Source: Cucumis sativus (Eukaryota > Streptophyta > Magnoliopsida > Cucurbitales > Cucurbitaceae). Taken from it: a DNA stretch of 64,000 nucleotides. Of this stretch, positions 31,074-43,039 are shown in pieces. A program made the translations under genes and the position numbers. Each line of letters opens with the position of its first letter. The first letter of the stretch is position 1. Location of the stretch: assembly GCF_000004075.3 (NCBI RefSeq), contig NC_026655.2, forward strand, positions 5,828,001 to 5,892,000. Direction: 5' to 3'. The notes beneath the pieces are model-generated. The model ran no database searches, had not been told where the DNA came from, and was given only the letters and a program-made list of their open reading frames with translations.

Positions 31074-31170
31074 CTATTGAGAAGAAGCGGTGGTGGAGGA
31101 AGGCCGGCGAGAGTGGAGAATCGATGTGGAAGGAAGTGCGCAAAGGAGAGAGATCAACCGCTCTTAGAGA
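31074..31170 (-). other. Candidate 5' UTR exon of the NAC gene
   Basis: A CT-rich, GC-higher minus-strand segment ending TTCTCAATAG before a donor GTAACTTACC at 31073. An acceptor (TCGAACAG) sits directly before the NAC start codon at 29507, so a 1.56-kb leader intron is possible. This is inference from splice signals only. Confidence 0.3.
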
Positions 31171-31540
31171 ACTCAGAGTTATGAATAAAGAGAGTAGTAT
31201 TAATGATTTATTTTATCCTTTTATACCCTTTGGTTTCATTTTATCGTAATGGTTTAAGTTATTTTATTTTTTAAATATATTATTTATAAAGAGAGTAGTA
31301 TTAATATTCTTTCAACCTATGCAAAAATCTTTAGAATACTTAAATTTGTTTAAAGATTAAATATTAAATATTAAAATTGAAGCACGAGGTTAGGCAGCAC
31401 ATGCTCAGGGAGAATTATTAGAAGGGTCGTCTGTAGGTGGTGGTGCCACCAGCAGCAAACTAATGGTGGAGGTTGGCACCGAAATTGTGTACATATGATC
31501 ACCGGCGGCAACAACTCTGATCTCTAATTAAAGAAGACCC

Positions 31541-31720
31541 ATGAATTGGTTTGCCACAGCAGCTGCAACCCCATCAAGACCACACCATTCACCAATTTGC
31601 TACTTCATTATGATCTTTGTTTCTGTTCATTTAATTTCTTTCTTTCCTCACACCTCCCTAGCTTCGACTCCATCACTCTCGTTCTCTCTCATCACTGCTG
31701 CTTCCATTTCGTTGAGGTAA
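31541..31720 (+). CDS. Possible short secreted or membrane peptide, or first exon
   Basis: ATG at 31541 opens MNWFATAAATPSRPHHSPIC, then a hydrophobic stretch YFIMIFVSVHLISFF and a Ser/Thr-rich tail, reaching a donor-like GAGGTAAAAC at about 31719. The hydrophobic part resembles a signal anchor. No second exon could be found and the protein is not recognised. Confidence 0.2.
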   Translation: MNWFATAAATPSRPHHSPICYFIMIFVSVHLISFFPHTSLASTPSLSFSLITAASISLR

Positions 31721-31979
31721 AACCCCAAAATAGGTGTTTGGTTGAAAGAATTTTAATTAGTTTACACATTATTCATGAAGAGTTTGTGGTTCCCAAACTG
31801 GAAAACTCAATTTTAATTACGCTTTTAACTCCTACAATAAGCATTTCAAATCTACTTCTTACTCAAACCCATTTGATTATTGATTCAGATTTGCATTATT
31901 ATTATTGGAGTAGCCTTGATGTTGCAACTTGCATAATCCCCCATGCATTGGTGCAACGAGGAATATCATTATTATTATG

Positions 31980-34380
31980 ACTCAACCCCAAGACTTTCAA
32001 ATTCTTATTAAGGCAGATTCCTTCAACATATGGGGTTCTCTCTCTCTAAATTTGGGTTGTTAGATACATTACACATATTATTACTTCAAATTCTTAATAA
32101 ATTTGGAAAAAGAAATCAAATTCAAATTCAATATTGTATAAATAGTCGAATCTTCTTAATGAATGAAAGAGTTTATAATTTAGATTAAAACACACTACAA
32201 TATTCAATGATTACACCCAAACTCACTATAATTTAATATGTTTAAAACCCCAAAGAGGAATGGAGGCCATCAATTAAATTTAGAAAGAAACGAAAAAGAA
32301 AATGTCCTTTTTTATTCCAATCTTTAATATATATAGATTATTATATGGTGTGTTACAAAACATATGTTTTATTTTATATCTTCACCATCTCAAGCTTCTT
32401 CCCTTTATCATTAAGGATAAATATTATAGGAATTTTGAATGGGTTGAGTTCACCAATCAACAAAAAGTATGTTATATTATTTACTTAATTAAGTTCTCCA
32501 CTAGAGAAAAAAAGCCCGAATCTTGGACCTTAGTCACTCTTTAATTTGTTGATCAAGTTATTTAATGAAAGCTATAAAGTTTGAAACTCATTAATTGTCT
32601 TAATTAAGAAGTGATTACTATATATATGATTGTCTAAAAATATAAACTTATGCCCACTTAATGGATAAGGCTCTAAAGTCTTGCATGTTAGGTAAGAGTG
32701 GAGCATAAGCAGAGATTAAAATGATAACAAATGCAAAAAAAAAAAAAAAAAAAGTTTGTAATTTCATTTTCACCTCTACTCACTTTTAGTTGGATCAATC
32801 TAAATTTGTAATGAGAAAGAAAAAACAAATACCTATGTACAAAGATATCTTCTACCACTTTAAATCAACTTAATCCTAAATCAACTTAATCCTAATTTGG
32901 TTTCTGTTTTAAAATAAAAATTTAAAATATCATAATCTATTATGGAGTAAGATTAGAAAATTGTCAAAAATAGTACATTTGATTAAAATATTAAAATATA
33001 TAAAAAAAATTAGATTAGATAGATATGTTTCTCACCTTGGTAAATAATAATAAAAATATATTAGTTTTTATCATTGTAGAATTCAAAGTAAATAATAATA
33101 AAAATATATTAGCTTTTATTATTGTATAATTCAAAATTTTACTATTACTCGCATATACACTATTCTACTAATATTTGTGGTTATGCGTATATATTATTAC
33201 TATTTGTGGTTATGCGTATATATTATTACTCGCATATACACTATTCTACTAATATTTGTGGTGGTTATGCGTATTTGTGGTGGTTATGCGTATATATTAA
33301 GCTATAGTTAGAAATAGTAATTTACTGTGATCTCGCTTTGAACAGATAGGAATATTTTTATAAATTTTGTCATTTATGGAGTCAACAATAACAAACTCAA
33401 TCATATTTACAATAACAGATAGGAACAGTATTATAAGTGCTCAACGATAATGTATTATTATAACAGAACTTGGTAAACTTGGTGTGATTTACCTTTTCAA
33501 AGTTGGTTTGATTACACCTACCTTTGCCTTTGTCAAATTGACATGAGCTGGTTTTTCTATATAAAAAAAAATTGTCATTAATTCAATACAATTTCTTTAT
33601 TTTGAAAATATATTCTTTTTATTAGAAAATAATTTTTTTTATTAGAACATGAAGTTATAAGAGAAAATGAAATAGACCAATAAATGTAGGGAGAAAAGAA
33701 ATAGAGCAATAAATTTATTTTTATAAGTGAACGATAGAGAGAACGAAACATTGTTGGAGAAAAATATGTTTTGTTTCTCTTTTTTCATTTTTGTAATGAA
33801 ATAATAAATGGAATTTTGATATAAAAATAAACATTTCTTAATTTAATTATTGAAGTGTTAAGTGGCAACAAAATTAAATAGTCGTAAAAGCACTAAATTC
33901 TTTGACTAAATATATTTTTTCTCTCTTAACAGCAAACTTAATTAGTTCAATAGAAATAAGAAATGATTGGATAATCGTTTTATAGAGTTTTTATAAACAC
34001 CCCTTTCTTCTATATATTTTTCACATTAACTTCTTACTCATCTAACAAACCAAATTCTCTTATGTATACTATAATTTTCCATCTATTTCTCTATCCTTTC
34101 TTATTGATTAAGTAAGAATTACCATAACTAAATAAATATCGAACACAATTTGATTGCACTTTTTTTTCCTTCAAAAATCAACATTTAGTTCTGAAATTAT
34201 ATTTTTTTTAAAGAAAAAAGCAAATATTTACAAAGAGAGGGAAGTGAAAAAAAAAGATGATTCTAGAAAATGTAATGAAAAAAAAAAAAGAAATTAAAAT
34301 CTGAACCCTAACGAAACCCTCTCTATTCACAATTCTCTTAATAAAAATACATTAAACTGAGCCGATCGAACCATCGCAAC
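31980..34380. other. AT-rich intergenic region with small tandem repeats
   Basis: No supported gene. Contains an A-run near 32735, a two-copy 48-base tandem repeat (33041-33136) and a complex repeat (about 33137-33300). The last few hundred bases are the presumed 3' flank of the minus-strand gene at 34388. Confidence 0.55.
33041..33300. repeat. Local tandem and complex repeats
   Basis: A 48-base unit starting TAAATAATAATAAAAATATA occurs at 33041 and 33089. It is followed by two copies of a unit containing TACTCGCATATACAC...ATTTGTGG...GGTTATGCGTATATATT, with short internal duplications of GGTTATGCGTAT. This is the signature of replication slippage. Confidence 0.75.
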
Positions 34381-34387
34381 CGACTCA

Positions 34388-35221
34388 TTATCGGCACAAC
34401 CCCAGACTGAGCGCAGCCTTCACATCGAGTCTCCAAGCAAACCCACCTCCGTCCATTCTCCAAGCATCACACGGCGCCGTCAACGAGCTCTTCTCCTTAC
34501 CCCACCGGCTCCGGTACTGAACTTTAACCCTACAAGTGAACGCCGGCCACCACTCCTCCGTTGTCTCCTTCAACTCCAACCAAATCCTCACTGCATCCCC
34601 TGCCGTACCTCCCACCATCTCCCTATACGCTTCGTTCGTCCACGTCACCTTCCCTCCACCGTCGGATATAAACCCAGGACATGTGTCCCTCTCTAGATTC
34701 CTCCTCCTCTCCTCATCCGTACACCCCAACTCCTCCCCTTCTCCCCACGTGATCTCTGCCACGCGCTCCACTATCACCGACGAAGCCACCATCCTCACCG
34801 CCTGCGGCACCGCTACCGCCGACGACACCACCGTCCGATCCTCTTTCACTCCCTCGAAACTCAACCAAACCGGCGCGTTTCTTCCTTCTCTCTTCACACA
34901 ATCAGGCATCTCCGGTAAAAGCGGTAACGTCGTAACCACCGAAGAACCCAAAACGGCATCGTTTCCAACACTACTCTTCTTCCTTCTGTTATTGCACCGC
35001 TTAGTTCCGGTGTCCCTATTACACCTCTTCTTCCCCCTACCAACTCTTCCAGTAACCTCAGATTTCTCCGGAGTGGAATCGGCAGAAGCAGATCCAGAAG
35101 AAACCGCCGGCTTCGGAGCAATGGGGCGGAATCTGAGCATTATACGGTCGACTTTAGACATGTCATGTGAAGGGCCAACATATCGAGCGATGCAGCAACC
35201 ACCTCTTCCGTTAGCGTCCAT
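34388..35221 (-). CDS. Plant-specific single-exon protein with conserved C-terminal domain (277 aa)
   Basis: Starts MDANGRGGCCIARY at 35221. The N-terminal part includes MLRFRPIAPKP, then a basic stretch (GRGKKRCNRD, RCNNRRKKS) that may act as a nuclear signal, then a variable middle with PLLPEMPDCVKREG. The last ~60 residues form a conserved-looking domain (PAFTCRVKVQY, SSLTAPCDAWRM, GGGFAWRLDVKAALSLGLCR). I recall this C-terminus from plant proteins annotated only as domains of unknown function (possibly DUF7950); the biochemical role is unknown. Coding bias is strong and GC content is well above the flanks. The opposite strand also has a long open frame (34536-35300), but its composition and lack of motifs mark it as a shadow. 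Confidence 0.85.
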   Translation of the reverse strand: MDANGRGGCCIARYVGPSHDMSKVDRIMLRFRPIAPKPAVSSGSASADSTPEKSEVTGRVGRGKKRCNRDTGTKRCNNRRKKSSVGNDAVLGSSVVTTLPLLPEMPDCVKREGRNAPVWLSFEGVKEDRTVVSSAVAVPQAVRMVASSVIVERVAEITWGEGEELGCTDEERRRNLERDTCPGFISDGGGKVTWTNEAYREMVGGTAGDAVRIWLELKETTEEWWPAFTCRVKVQYRSRWGKEKSSLTAPCDAWRMDGGGFAWRLDVKAALSLGLCR

Positions 35222-35327
35222 TGATGGGAAAGCAAGGATAAGAAACGGTGGAGATAGAAAGATGAGGGAAATGAGAGATAGAAGAAATGGTGTGAAGTGA
35301 GGAAAAAATGAAGAAGAAAGAGCGGAG

Positions 35328-35334
35328 ATTTATA
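35328..35334 (-). promoter_or_regulatory. TATA box of the 277-aa gene
   Basis: TATAAAT on the minus strand, about 107 bases upstream of the ATG at 35221, leaving a leader of about 75 bases. Confidence 0.5.
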
Positions 35335-35339
35335 ACAAG

Positions 35340-38035
35340 CGGCGATTGGGACACGTAATTGTACAGAACACGTTGAAAGCATAGCTTCGAACAGCGCAGC
35401 TTGGCGATTGGACGAGAAAACGAGAAACGTGGCGTTTTTTAAAAACCAAACATTTTTCTATTTTTCTTTCTTTTCAATTTTGGAAATGAGTGGGGCCATG
35501 GGAAGTTGGATTATAATTGGGCCCTACCTATTGACCAATAAGAAACGGAGGAGTGTAGGGTATAGAAGCCGAAAGCCACCCACGTAACCCCCCCATCTCT
35601 CTCTCTCTCTCTCTCACTCACCTATGTATACTCTTTTCTCAAGTATTCCATATTTTTTCATCTAACTTTTTCTATAGTTTTAATTATGTTAAATATATAG
35701 GTGATATGTTTAATGTGTGTACAAGTTTAGGGTTGTTGTTCTTATTTATTTTTACATGAAAAAAATATTGCTAAAATCATTTACATCATCATCAATGCTA
35801 GTTATGTTTTTCAAATTTTAATTAATGTTGTATCATCTTACACTTCTAATTAACAATCTTTTCATAGTAATTTAAATTAGTATTAACATGTTAGAACTAA
35901 AAGATATAAATAAATAAATAAATGAAAAAGTTAGAAGATTGTTGTTTTTTAAATAGAATGAAATATTTGAGATAATTCTAATAAAAAGTTTTTGTGGAGT
36001 TGTTCATGGAAGATGAAAAATAAAACAAAAAAACTCACTAATTTATTTAGTTATATTAACTTTAGTAGTTGAATTTCAAAATTTTATAATTAAGCTTGAT
36101 TGTTATCCAACTTCTTTTTTTTCCAAGTAAGAATGAGTTTTGAAGTGAAGTGAAATTTTTGTGGTGTATATTTATTATTTTAACTAATCCAACCAATTAT
36201 ACTAATTACCCGAATCATTTTGTGGAATCCAACGGCAGGAACTTTCAAACTCTTCATCTTCAAACTATCTTATTCTACTTTTAAAATTTTAATTTATTCC
36301 ACTTAAAATCATTCAAAGTCATACTTACCATCATTTCTCATTCCATTTAAATTAATACCTAATATATCATAACATTCCCATATTTCTTTGCGCGTTTCCA
36401 TCAACAATAGTTCATAATTAACAAACCGCGTGAACAAACTTTGAAAAAGCTAGAAATATCGTTTCCAAGACGTTTTAACAAAGAAACGTAGAAGTTTGAC
36501 GACCTATTACCGTTTAAGAGATGTCATTCATGCATACACTCTTATTAAAGATAGTTTTAAAAGTCTTACACCGCATCTCTAAACTTTTAAATTTGAAACA
36601 AACTAAAATTGTAAAAAAGTACCCTTAGGGTATGTATGGTAACCGATAATCACAATTATACCCTCAAGCTTTTATGCTAATGTTGAAACGGATAAAAGTT
36701 CTAAAAATTCTCTAACTATACGTGATTGTTTAATTTAAATAAAATTTAAACAATATTGTAAATTTGAAAATGTGTAGTGAACCAAAGAGTATTGGATCTA
36801 ATGCGTATGAATAGTATGAAGCAATTAAAGGCATTAATAATTAATTTAGAAAGAAGGAATTAATTTTAGTTTTAATTAAAGAAGGGTGATCTCAAAAATC
36901 GAGGGGGGATGAGGTGTACATTTTGGGGAAGGGAGATTGAGGTGGTTTAACGCGTGGACCAATAGGAAGCGGATAGAAACGAGGCCCGAGAGATTTGAAA
37001 TTTCCATAAATAACAACTAATCAATATTCGACAACTGGACGGTCAGATCTCACTCCACATCTTTTTTTCACATGTATTGATGTGATGGCTTCAGCTCGAA
37101 TTTGATTGGTTGTTGAAAGCATAAATAAATAATAATTAAAATTCACTCCTAAGTCTTTTGTTTTATGTTTCTCTGTCCCCTTTGATTGGATCAAATTAAA
37201 TGTCAAATTCCCCAAAATACCCCTATATTTCCACTATATATATTATATATAAATATATGTATGTATGTATTTCCAATTTCAATTAATGGCCAAAAATTGA
37301 CTGAAATTGGCAAACTTTCCTAAAATTCAATTAAATTGATTCTATTTTGTGATTTTATTCCATTTATGGGACTATATGTCAAAACAAAATTCTAATTAGA
37401 AATAGAAAGAACTTGTAGAATAGGGAACCATATGTATTATATTATTTGGCTACAAATTGATGTCACATGGTATACCCAAACTACTTCTTATTTCTTAATA
37501 CTTTTTCTACCAACGTTTATACTTTTTATTTTTATGTTAAAATATTATTTTGAGTCGTTCAATTTTAGTTTTTTTTTTTTTTTTGTAGTTTTATTAAATC
37601 TAAAAAAATTGTTGTATGTAGGGTTTTTCTATACCTTATGAATTATCTTTCACATATTATTTTGTTTTTTGTATTATCAAACTTTAAAGTATGAGGCTAC
37701 AAATAATATTTTGTCATTTTATTTATTTATTTATAAGCTTTATCCTTATTAACATATATTACTTAAGGTTTGAATTTTCTATCTCATTTATATGTATGGT
37801 AAATACTTTTATGAAAGAAAAATGGTTAAAAATAGTAAATTTGATAAAATATTTACTATTTAAAAAAATGAAATACGATAAAATTTTGTTTTAGTGATTT
37901 TATGTATAAATAGTTTGTTTTTTTATTAATTTTTGAAAAAAACCCTTTTTCCAATGATGTTTGCTAATTGTCTATTTTTTCACTTTTTTTACTAATGGTT
38001 AGAATTTTGCTATATTTTGTAAATAATTTTTAATT

Positions 38036-38066
<31 letters not shown>

Positions 38067-41000
38067 CTTTTTAAAATTTTGTAGTGAAGTTAACACTACT
38101 TTGATTGAGAAAAATCATACTGTAAATAACAAAGAACATGCAAAAAAGTATTAACAAAAGTTTGGTTAAATATGTGATATAATAATGTGTACAAATGAAT
38201 TGTAAACCTAGAATAAAAATTGAAATTGAATTAAAATAAAAAACATGGGATAAAGTTAGTAAAATTTTGGATGCTCATCATCCTCCAGCTGCAAAGGGAA
38301 GGGAACAAATAATATTGAAACTCAATGATAACAATAATTTATTGAAGAAGGGAATCCAGCTAAGATTGACCTACCCTTTTTAGTCTACAATTTCACTATC
38401 AATATCTATTTATTTATCTACATATTAATTAAAAATTCAAGCCAAGCCAAAAAAAAATAAAAAAAGAAGAAGTAGGAATTAGTTTGGTTAAAGGGATTAT
38501 GTTCTAGAAGCTTAATTTAATTTGCCCTAATTAAAAACAAATTATTATAAGAGCTTCAAATATAAAACTCATTTGTGTTAACAGTTAATCCAATTTGTAT
38601 GGTTAATTAATCACTATCAAATCAAATTTTCTAGTTGGTTTGTGGTTGAAAAATTATAAAAACTCTTACATAGTGTTTTTATCAAAGGAGAGGAGATGTG
38701 ATATCGTAGACGAGACTCATTTGTTAATATGCATTAATTTCTTTTAACCATAGTTCTAAAAGTAACGTGACGAGCGTTCTCCCTATAAAATTAATGTGTT
38801 CAATTTAGACAATAAATCTTTTAATAATCTTTAAATTGTATTTTGAAAAAATAGAATTATTACTGTCCTCTTCAGAGGTTTTTGAATGAATTTGCATTTT
38901 TGGTAGATAATAGGCAGCAATTATTGATCCCTCAAAACACATCAAGCAACCAATGGGATTTTGCCATGCCTAATACATCAGTAATTAAGTAATGAATTAT
39001 TATTGTCTAACATAAATATTTTCCTTTTATCTTTTAGTTCATTGCATAATTAATGGAGTGCATATGTCAAATATTGTTAACTTAAATTAAATTTAACACA
39101 GTTAAAAGCTAGCTAAAAATAATATTGAATTTTTGTTTAGTCAAATAAGTCATCAATTATGAGTATAATTGGAGGTACAATTTTATTTTATTTTTATAAA
39201 TAATTTAAGGTACATATAATTTTTTCTACCAAAAGGTTAAAATTTGAATCTTTACCCCCACAACCAAAAAATTAATGTATAATGCATTCTTTTAATGAAA
39301 ATTATAATATATTTCAAAATTCATGATTCGATCAGTTATATATTATTTCTAGCAATTTGTTTTAGTATTTACAAAGTGAGATATTTAATTTCAGCCTCAA
39401 TTTTGCTTCATTTCAACACTAAACTAAACAATTCAAAATTTATGTATGTGCAAACCAACTTAAGTTGTATAAAGTGGATTTAGAATAACTTTTGGATATA
39501 TAAAATTAATTAAGAGATTAAACAAATAGATATTCGAAGCCGCAAATTGGGTTCTTTGAATAATTTAACATTTTTGATATCTATAATAAAAAAGAACTTA
39601 GTTGAATGGATTCTTTTAAAACCAAACCATTGTTAAAAGTGGGAAAACCACCCAACTTTCTTATTTCACAATCACAACTATAAATTAATCATTCAAAATA
39701 TATAGAAGACGAAGAATGAAGATATGCGTTAGAAAATCCTTGACAGACTAACATATGAGTCGTAGGATTATTCCACACCTATATAGTGAAAGATTTTTAT
39801 ATAATATTGGTCATGCATGAATGCATCATGGAAAGTTCATATCTCTTGACATAGTACACTAACCATCGAGAGTTACAAATATCTTTCGACAATGTCCCTG
39901 TTGGAAATTTGTTTCCAGACGAGTTTTCCTCAATAAATCTATCAATTCCTAACTTAACAATTTACACCTTAACAAACAGATCAACAACCACGGCTATCTC
40001 AAACCATTCCATGGTTGTTGAGATTTAAACATCGAACCCATAGTTGAAAAATATACATTATAATCCATCCAAGATAATAAATAACTTAAAAAATAATAAT
40101 AATTAAACAGAGAGTTAGCTGCTTAATTAATAATTATGATAGCACTAAGGCAGAATAAATAAATTAATATGGGGAGATTTGTCAAATTTTGAAATAAATT
40201 TTTTTAGTGCTTTCTTTTTGTGGAAGGGGTGACATAATTATAAAAAGGTGATAAGATACCCAACTTAATTAGAAAGTGATAAAGGCTTCCCTAACTTTAC
40301 CCTTAAATCAATGTCACACCATCTTTTCATAGTACTTCAAAAGAAATTTTTTAATATTTTTATTACCACAAAGAAATGTTCTTTTGGAACCTCAAATTGT
40401 TGTACGTAAAAAGCATTTTAAAAATAATGGTTTTATACTTCTATTTTGCATATATTAAAATCAACAAAAGTTGGAACTAAAAAAGTTTATTTAATATGTA
40501 ATATATAATCATATAAAAAAAATAGTTCTATTCATATAATAAAATAATAATGCAAGTATTAATCTAAATGATACTCATCCAATACAACCTCTCCAATTAC
40601 ACGAGAAAAAAACGTTTGTTAATAAATCGTGGTTGAACAATTTGAGTAAGTTATGCAATTCGAGACGTACTTAAAAAAGTTTCTAAAGAATTTATCGTCT
40701 TATCTAAGATCTTTTTATTTTAAATTCTAGAAAAAATTTTCTTTTTATTTTAAAATTTGAAGACCCAAGTTTAGAAAAATAAGAATTGTTTTGTTTTGTT
40801 TCTATTTTAAAATAATTATTAACTTGGTTGAAATTAGCTTTAAATTAACTTTAACTTTGGTAAAAGACGTCACATGATTATCACGTCAATGTTTGTACGT
40901 CTAACGAGACTCTATAAAAAGTATATCCCTACTTAATTAAACAACATTATCTCAATTTCAAAATAATTGTTATTTCATTACCCACAACCTCCATCCATAG

Positions 41001-41500
41001 CCATCTAGAAAGTACACATTCTTTGCTCGAACTTAGTCCCAAAAATTGTATATACATTGATTTCAATTAGTTTATTCAATATTATAATATCCATACCGAC
41101 TAAAAATAAAGAAAAATTTAGCATCTTCAATTAAAATATATCGCAAATTCTATTACTTTAATTTTTCTTTACTTGCTACTATTCATACCCTAAACTAAAA
41201 AAAGAAGAAGAAAAAACTAAAGTAACTTTGAGAAACGCCAACCAAATGCTTATAGAATAATCTTTTTCCTATTTATAGGTTTTGAAAGAAGCAGGCATAA
41301 AATGAAATTGTAGTAGTATTGATATGAAACTATCATTATTAAACTATCATTATTAATACATAAGAAGTACTAGGAAAGGAGCACTAAAAAGAAGCTACTT
41401 TAATTTGTTAATATATAAATAATAAAAGAATAATGTTAAAGAGAATGGTTATAAGAGAATAATGCCACATTAGGCCAAAAGTGGCATACCATTATAAGCA
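35340..41500. other. Long intergenic region
   Basis: Promoter DNA of the 277-aa gene up to about 35620 (CCAAT motif at about 35533 and a CT microsatellite at about 35596-35615), then AT-rich DNA. A GC-richer island at 36890-37060 carries another CCAAT-type motif but no gene. A TA microsatellite lies at 38039-38067. All reading frames are short and low-complexity. Confidence 0.55.
36890..37060. promoter_or_regulatory. Promoter-like island with CCAAT motif, no gene found
   Basis: A GC-richer stretch with GACCAATAGGAAGCGGA at 36957-36973, nearly identical to GACCAATAAGAAACGGA at 35533-35549 upstream of the 277-aa gene. No supported reading frame begins on either side. Confidence 0.3.
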
Positions 41501-41689
41501 AAGTGCCCACTAAACCTTATAATTAATAATTAATGTCCAAATTAAAATAGTGTTGATTATGATGATTATGATTATTAGTAGTAGTAGTAGTAGTTTGTTG
41601 TGTAATGTGTAGTATTATTGAGAAAAGGAAATGCAAAGAGAGAGATCGATAGAAGAGAGGATTGAGGGTTGAGGTTTGAGTATGCATTT

Positions 41690-41860
41690 GCATGATGTTG
41701 AAGTGCGGCCTTGTGATAATCGCAACATGGACCAATAAAGGGTAGCCACGTGCAAGAGGAAAATGGAAAGAGAGAGATCCGTTCGTTATTTCATCTCCAA
41801 ACACACACGTAATGGGTATTTGCCACGTGTCCCCCTTAAGGGTACACGTCCCACGTTTTT
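41690..41860. promoter_or_regulatory. G-box/ABRE cluster without an evident gene
   Basis: GCCACGTGCA near 41750, GCCACGTGTC near 41823, TACACGTCC near 41843 and a CCAATA motif near 41731. Such clusters mark abscisic-acid or light responsive promoters. The only nearby frame is a 93-codon minus-strand ORF (41523-41804) of low-complexity composition, which I do not accept as a protein. Confidence 0.4.
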
Positions 41861-41861
41861 A

Positions 41862-42994
41862 AGCCTATTCTCTTTTGTGAGAACTTTTTTCTCTTCAATA
41901 TCTTAAATTTAACTTTACAAAGAATCTAGGGGAAATTATTGTTTTTTATTTGTATTGGAAATAATAGTTGGGAAGGGTAAATTGGTAATGATATTGCACA
42001 AATTTTTTATTAACAATGGACACTGATAGTCTTTTATAACTTATATACCGAAGATGTTTGGGTAAGGAGTTGATTATTATAGTTGAGTTATAATAGTTTG
42101 TGTTTGAAGATTATTTTAATTTAAGTTATAATAGTGTGTTTGGAGTGTGGATTATTTTAGTTTGAGAATAAAATAGTAAACAAATTTAAAAATGGTCAAG
42201 AAGTAAAAAAGATAATAAATGAAGAGTTTTGAAATATTGGTTAGTGTAGCTAATTGGGTATTTTTAAATAGTAAGATTAATAAAAACTTAAAAGAATTAA
42301 AATTTATTACTTATATCAACAAAGTGCATCTTTTTTTCGCTAACTCGATCATAGAGATTCCAAAGTTAAGCGGTACTTAACTCAAAGTAATCCTATGTTA
42401 AGTGACATTTTAAAAATTTTTCTATAACGCATGTGAGTGGGTACAAAACATGTCGAAAGAACTCATGTCTTTGATGGTGGGAAAGACTTTCTCTCTAATA
42501 ATCCTTTGAGACAAGTAAAAATGATGTTAAATTGTAAAGGAAATGTCGAGAATCCAAATTCTAAACTCTGACCTAGAACTTACATTACAATTATTTAGTA
42601 ACTAAATAGAAACAAAATGGTATAAACTAGTGATAAAATATTCTTATTATTAATAAAATATAAAAAAGAAAAGAAAGGCAGAAAAATTGAATGCAATGAA
42701 TGGGGTTTTGGTGTAAATTAGGTTTAAGTCATAAAAGAGAGAGACCATTGGAATAATTTCATACATTCACTTACTTTAAATATATTATTTTAAAAATGAC
42801 AAAATTAATAAAAGTATGTATAAATATAAGAATTGAAGTATCATTTGCGTATCCGTACTCGACAACGACACATTCTTCTTAGACGATTCTAATAAACTAT
42901 TATCAATGTTTGTTAGTTATGTAAAAAGCTAAGCATATATAGGAAGTCTTTTCTTTAATTAATTTTGCAATTTGGGATAAGTGAAGGAGAGATG

Positions 42995-43039
<45 letters not shown>

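Noticed and set aside
34536-35300. 254-codon plus-strand open frame
   Set aside because: Antisense shadow of the 277-aa minus-strand gene. It lacks family motifs, while the minus frame has a conserved C-terminal domain and a correctly placed TATA box.
41463-41490. ATGCCAC...GTGGCAT hairpin
   Set aside because: A 7-base stem in AT-rich DNA with no downstream context; likely chance, and not a recognisable microRNA.
41523-41804. 93-codon minus-strand ORF
   Set aside because: Low-complexity ending (Thr and Asn/His runs from a microsatellite) and no motif. Better explained as promoter or leader sequence.
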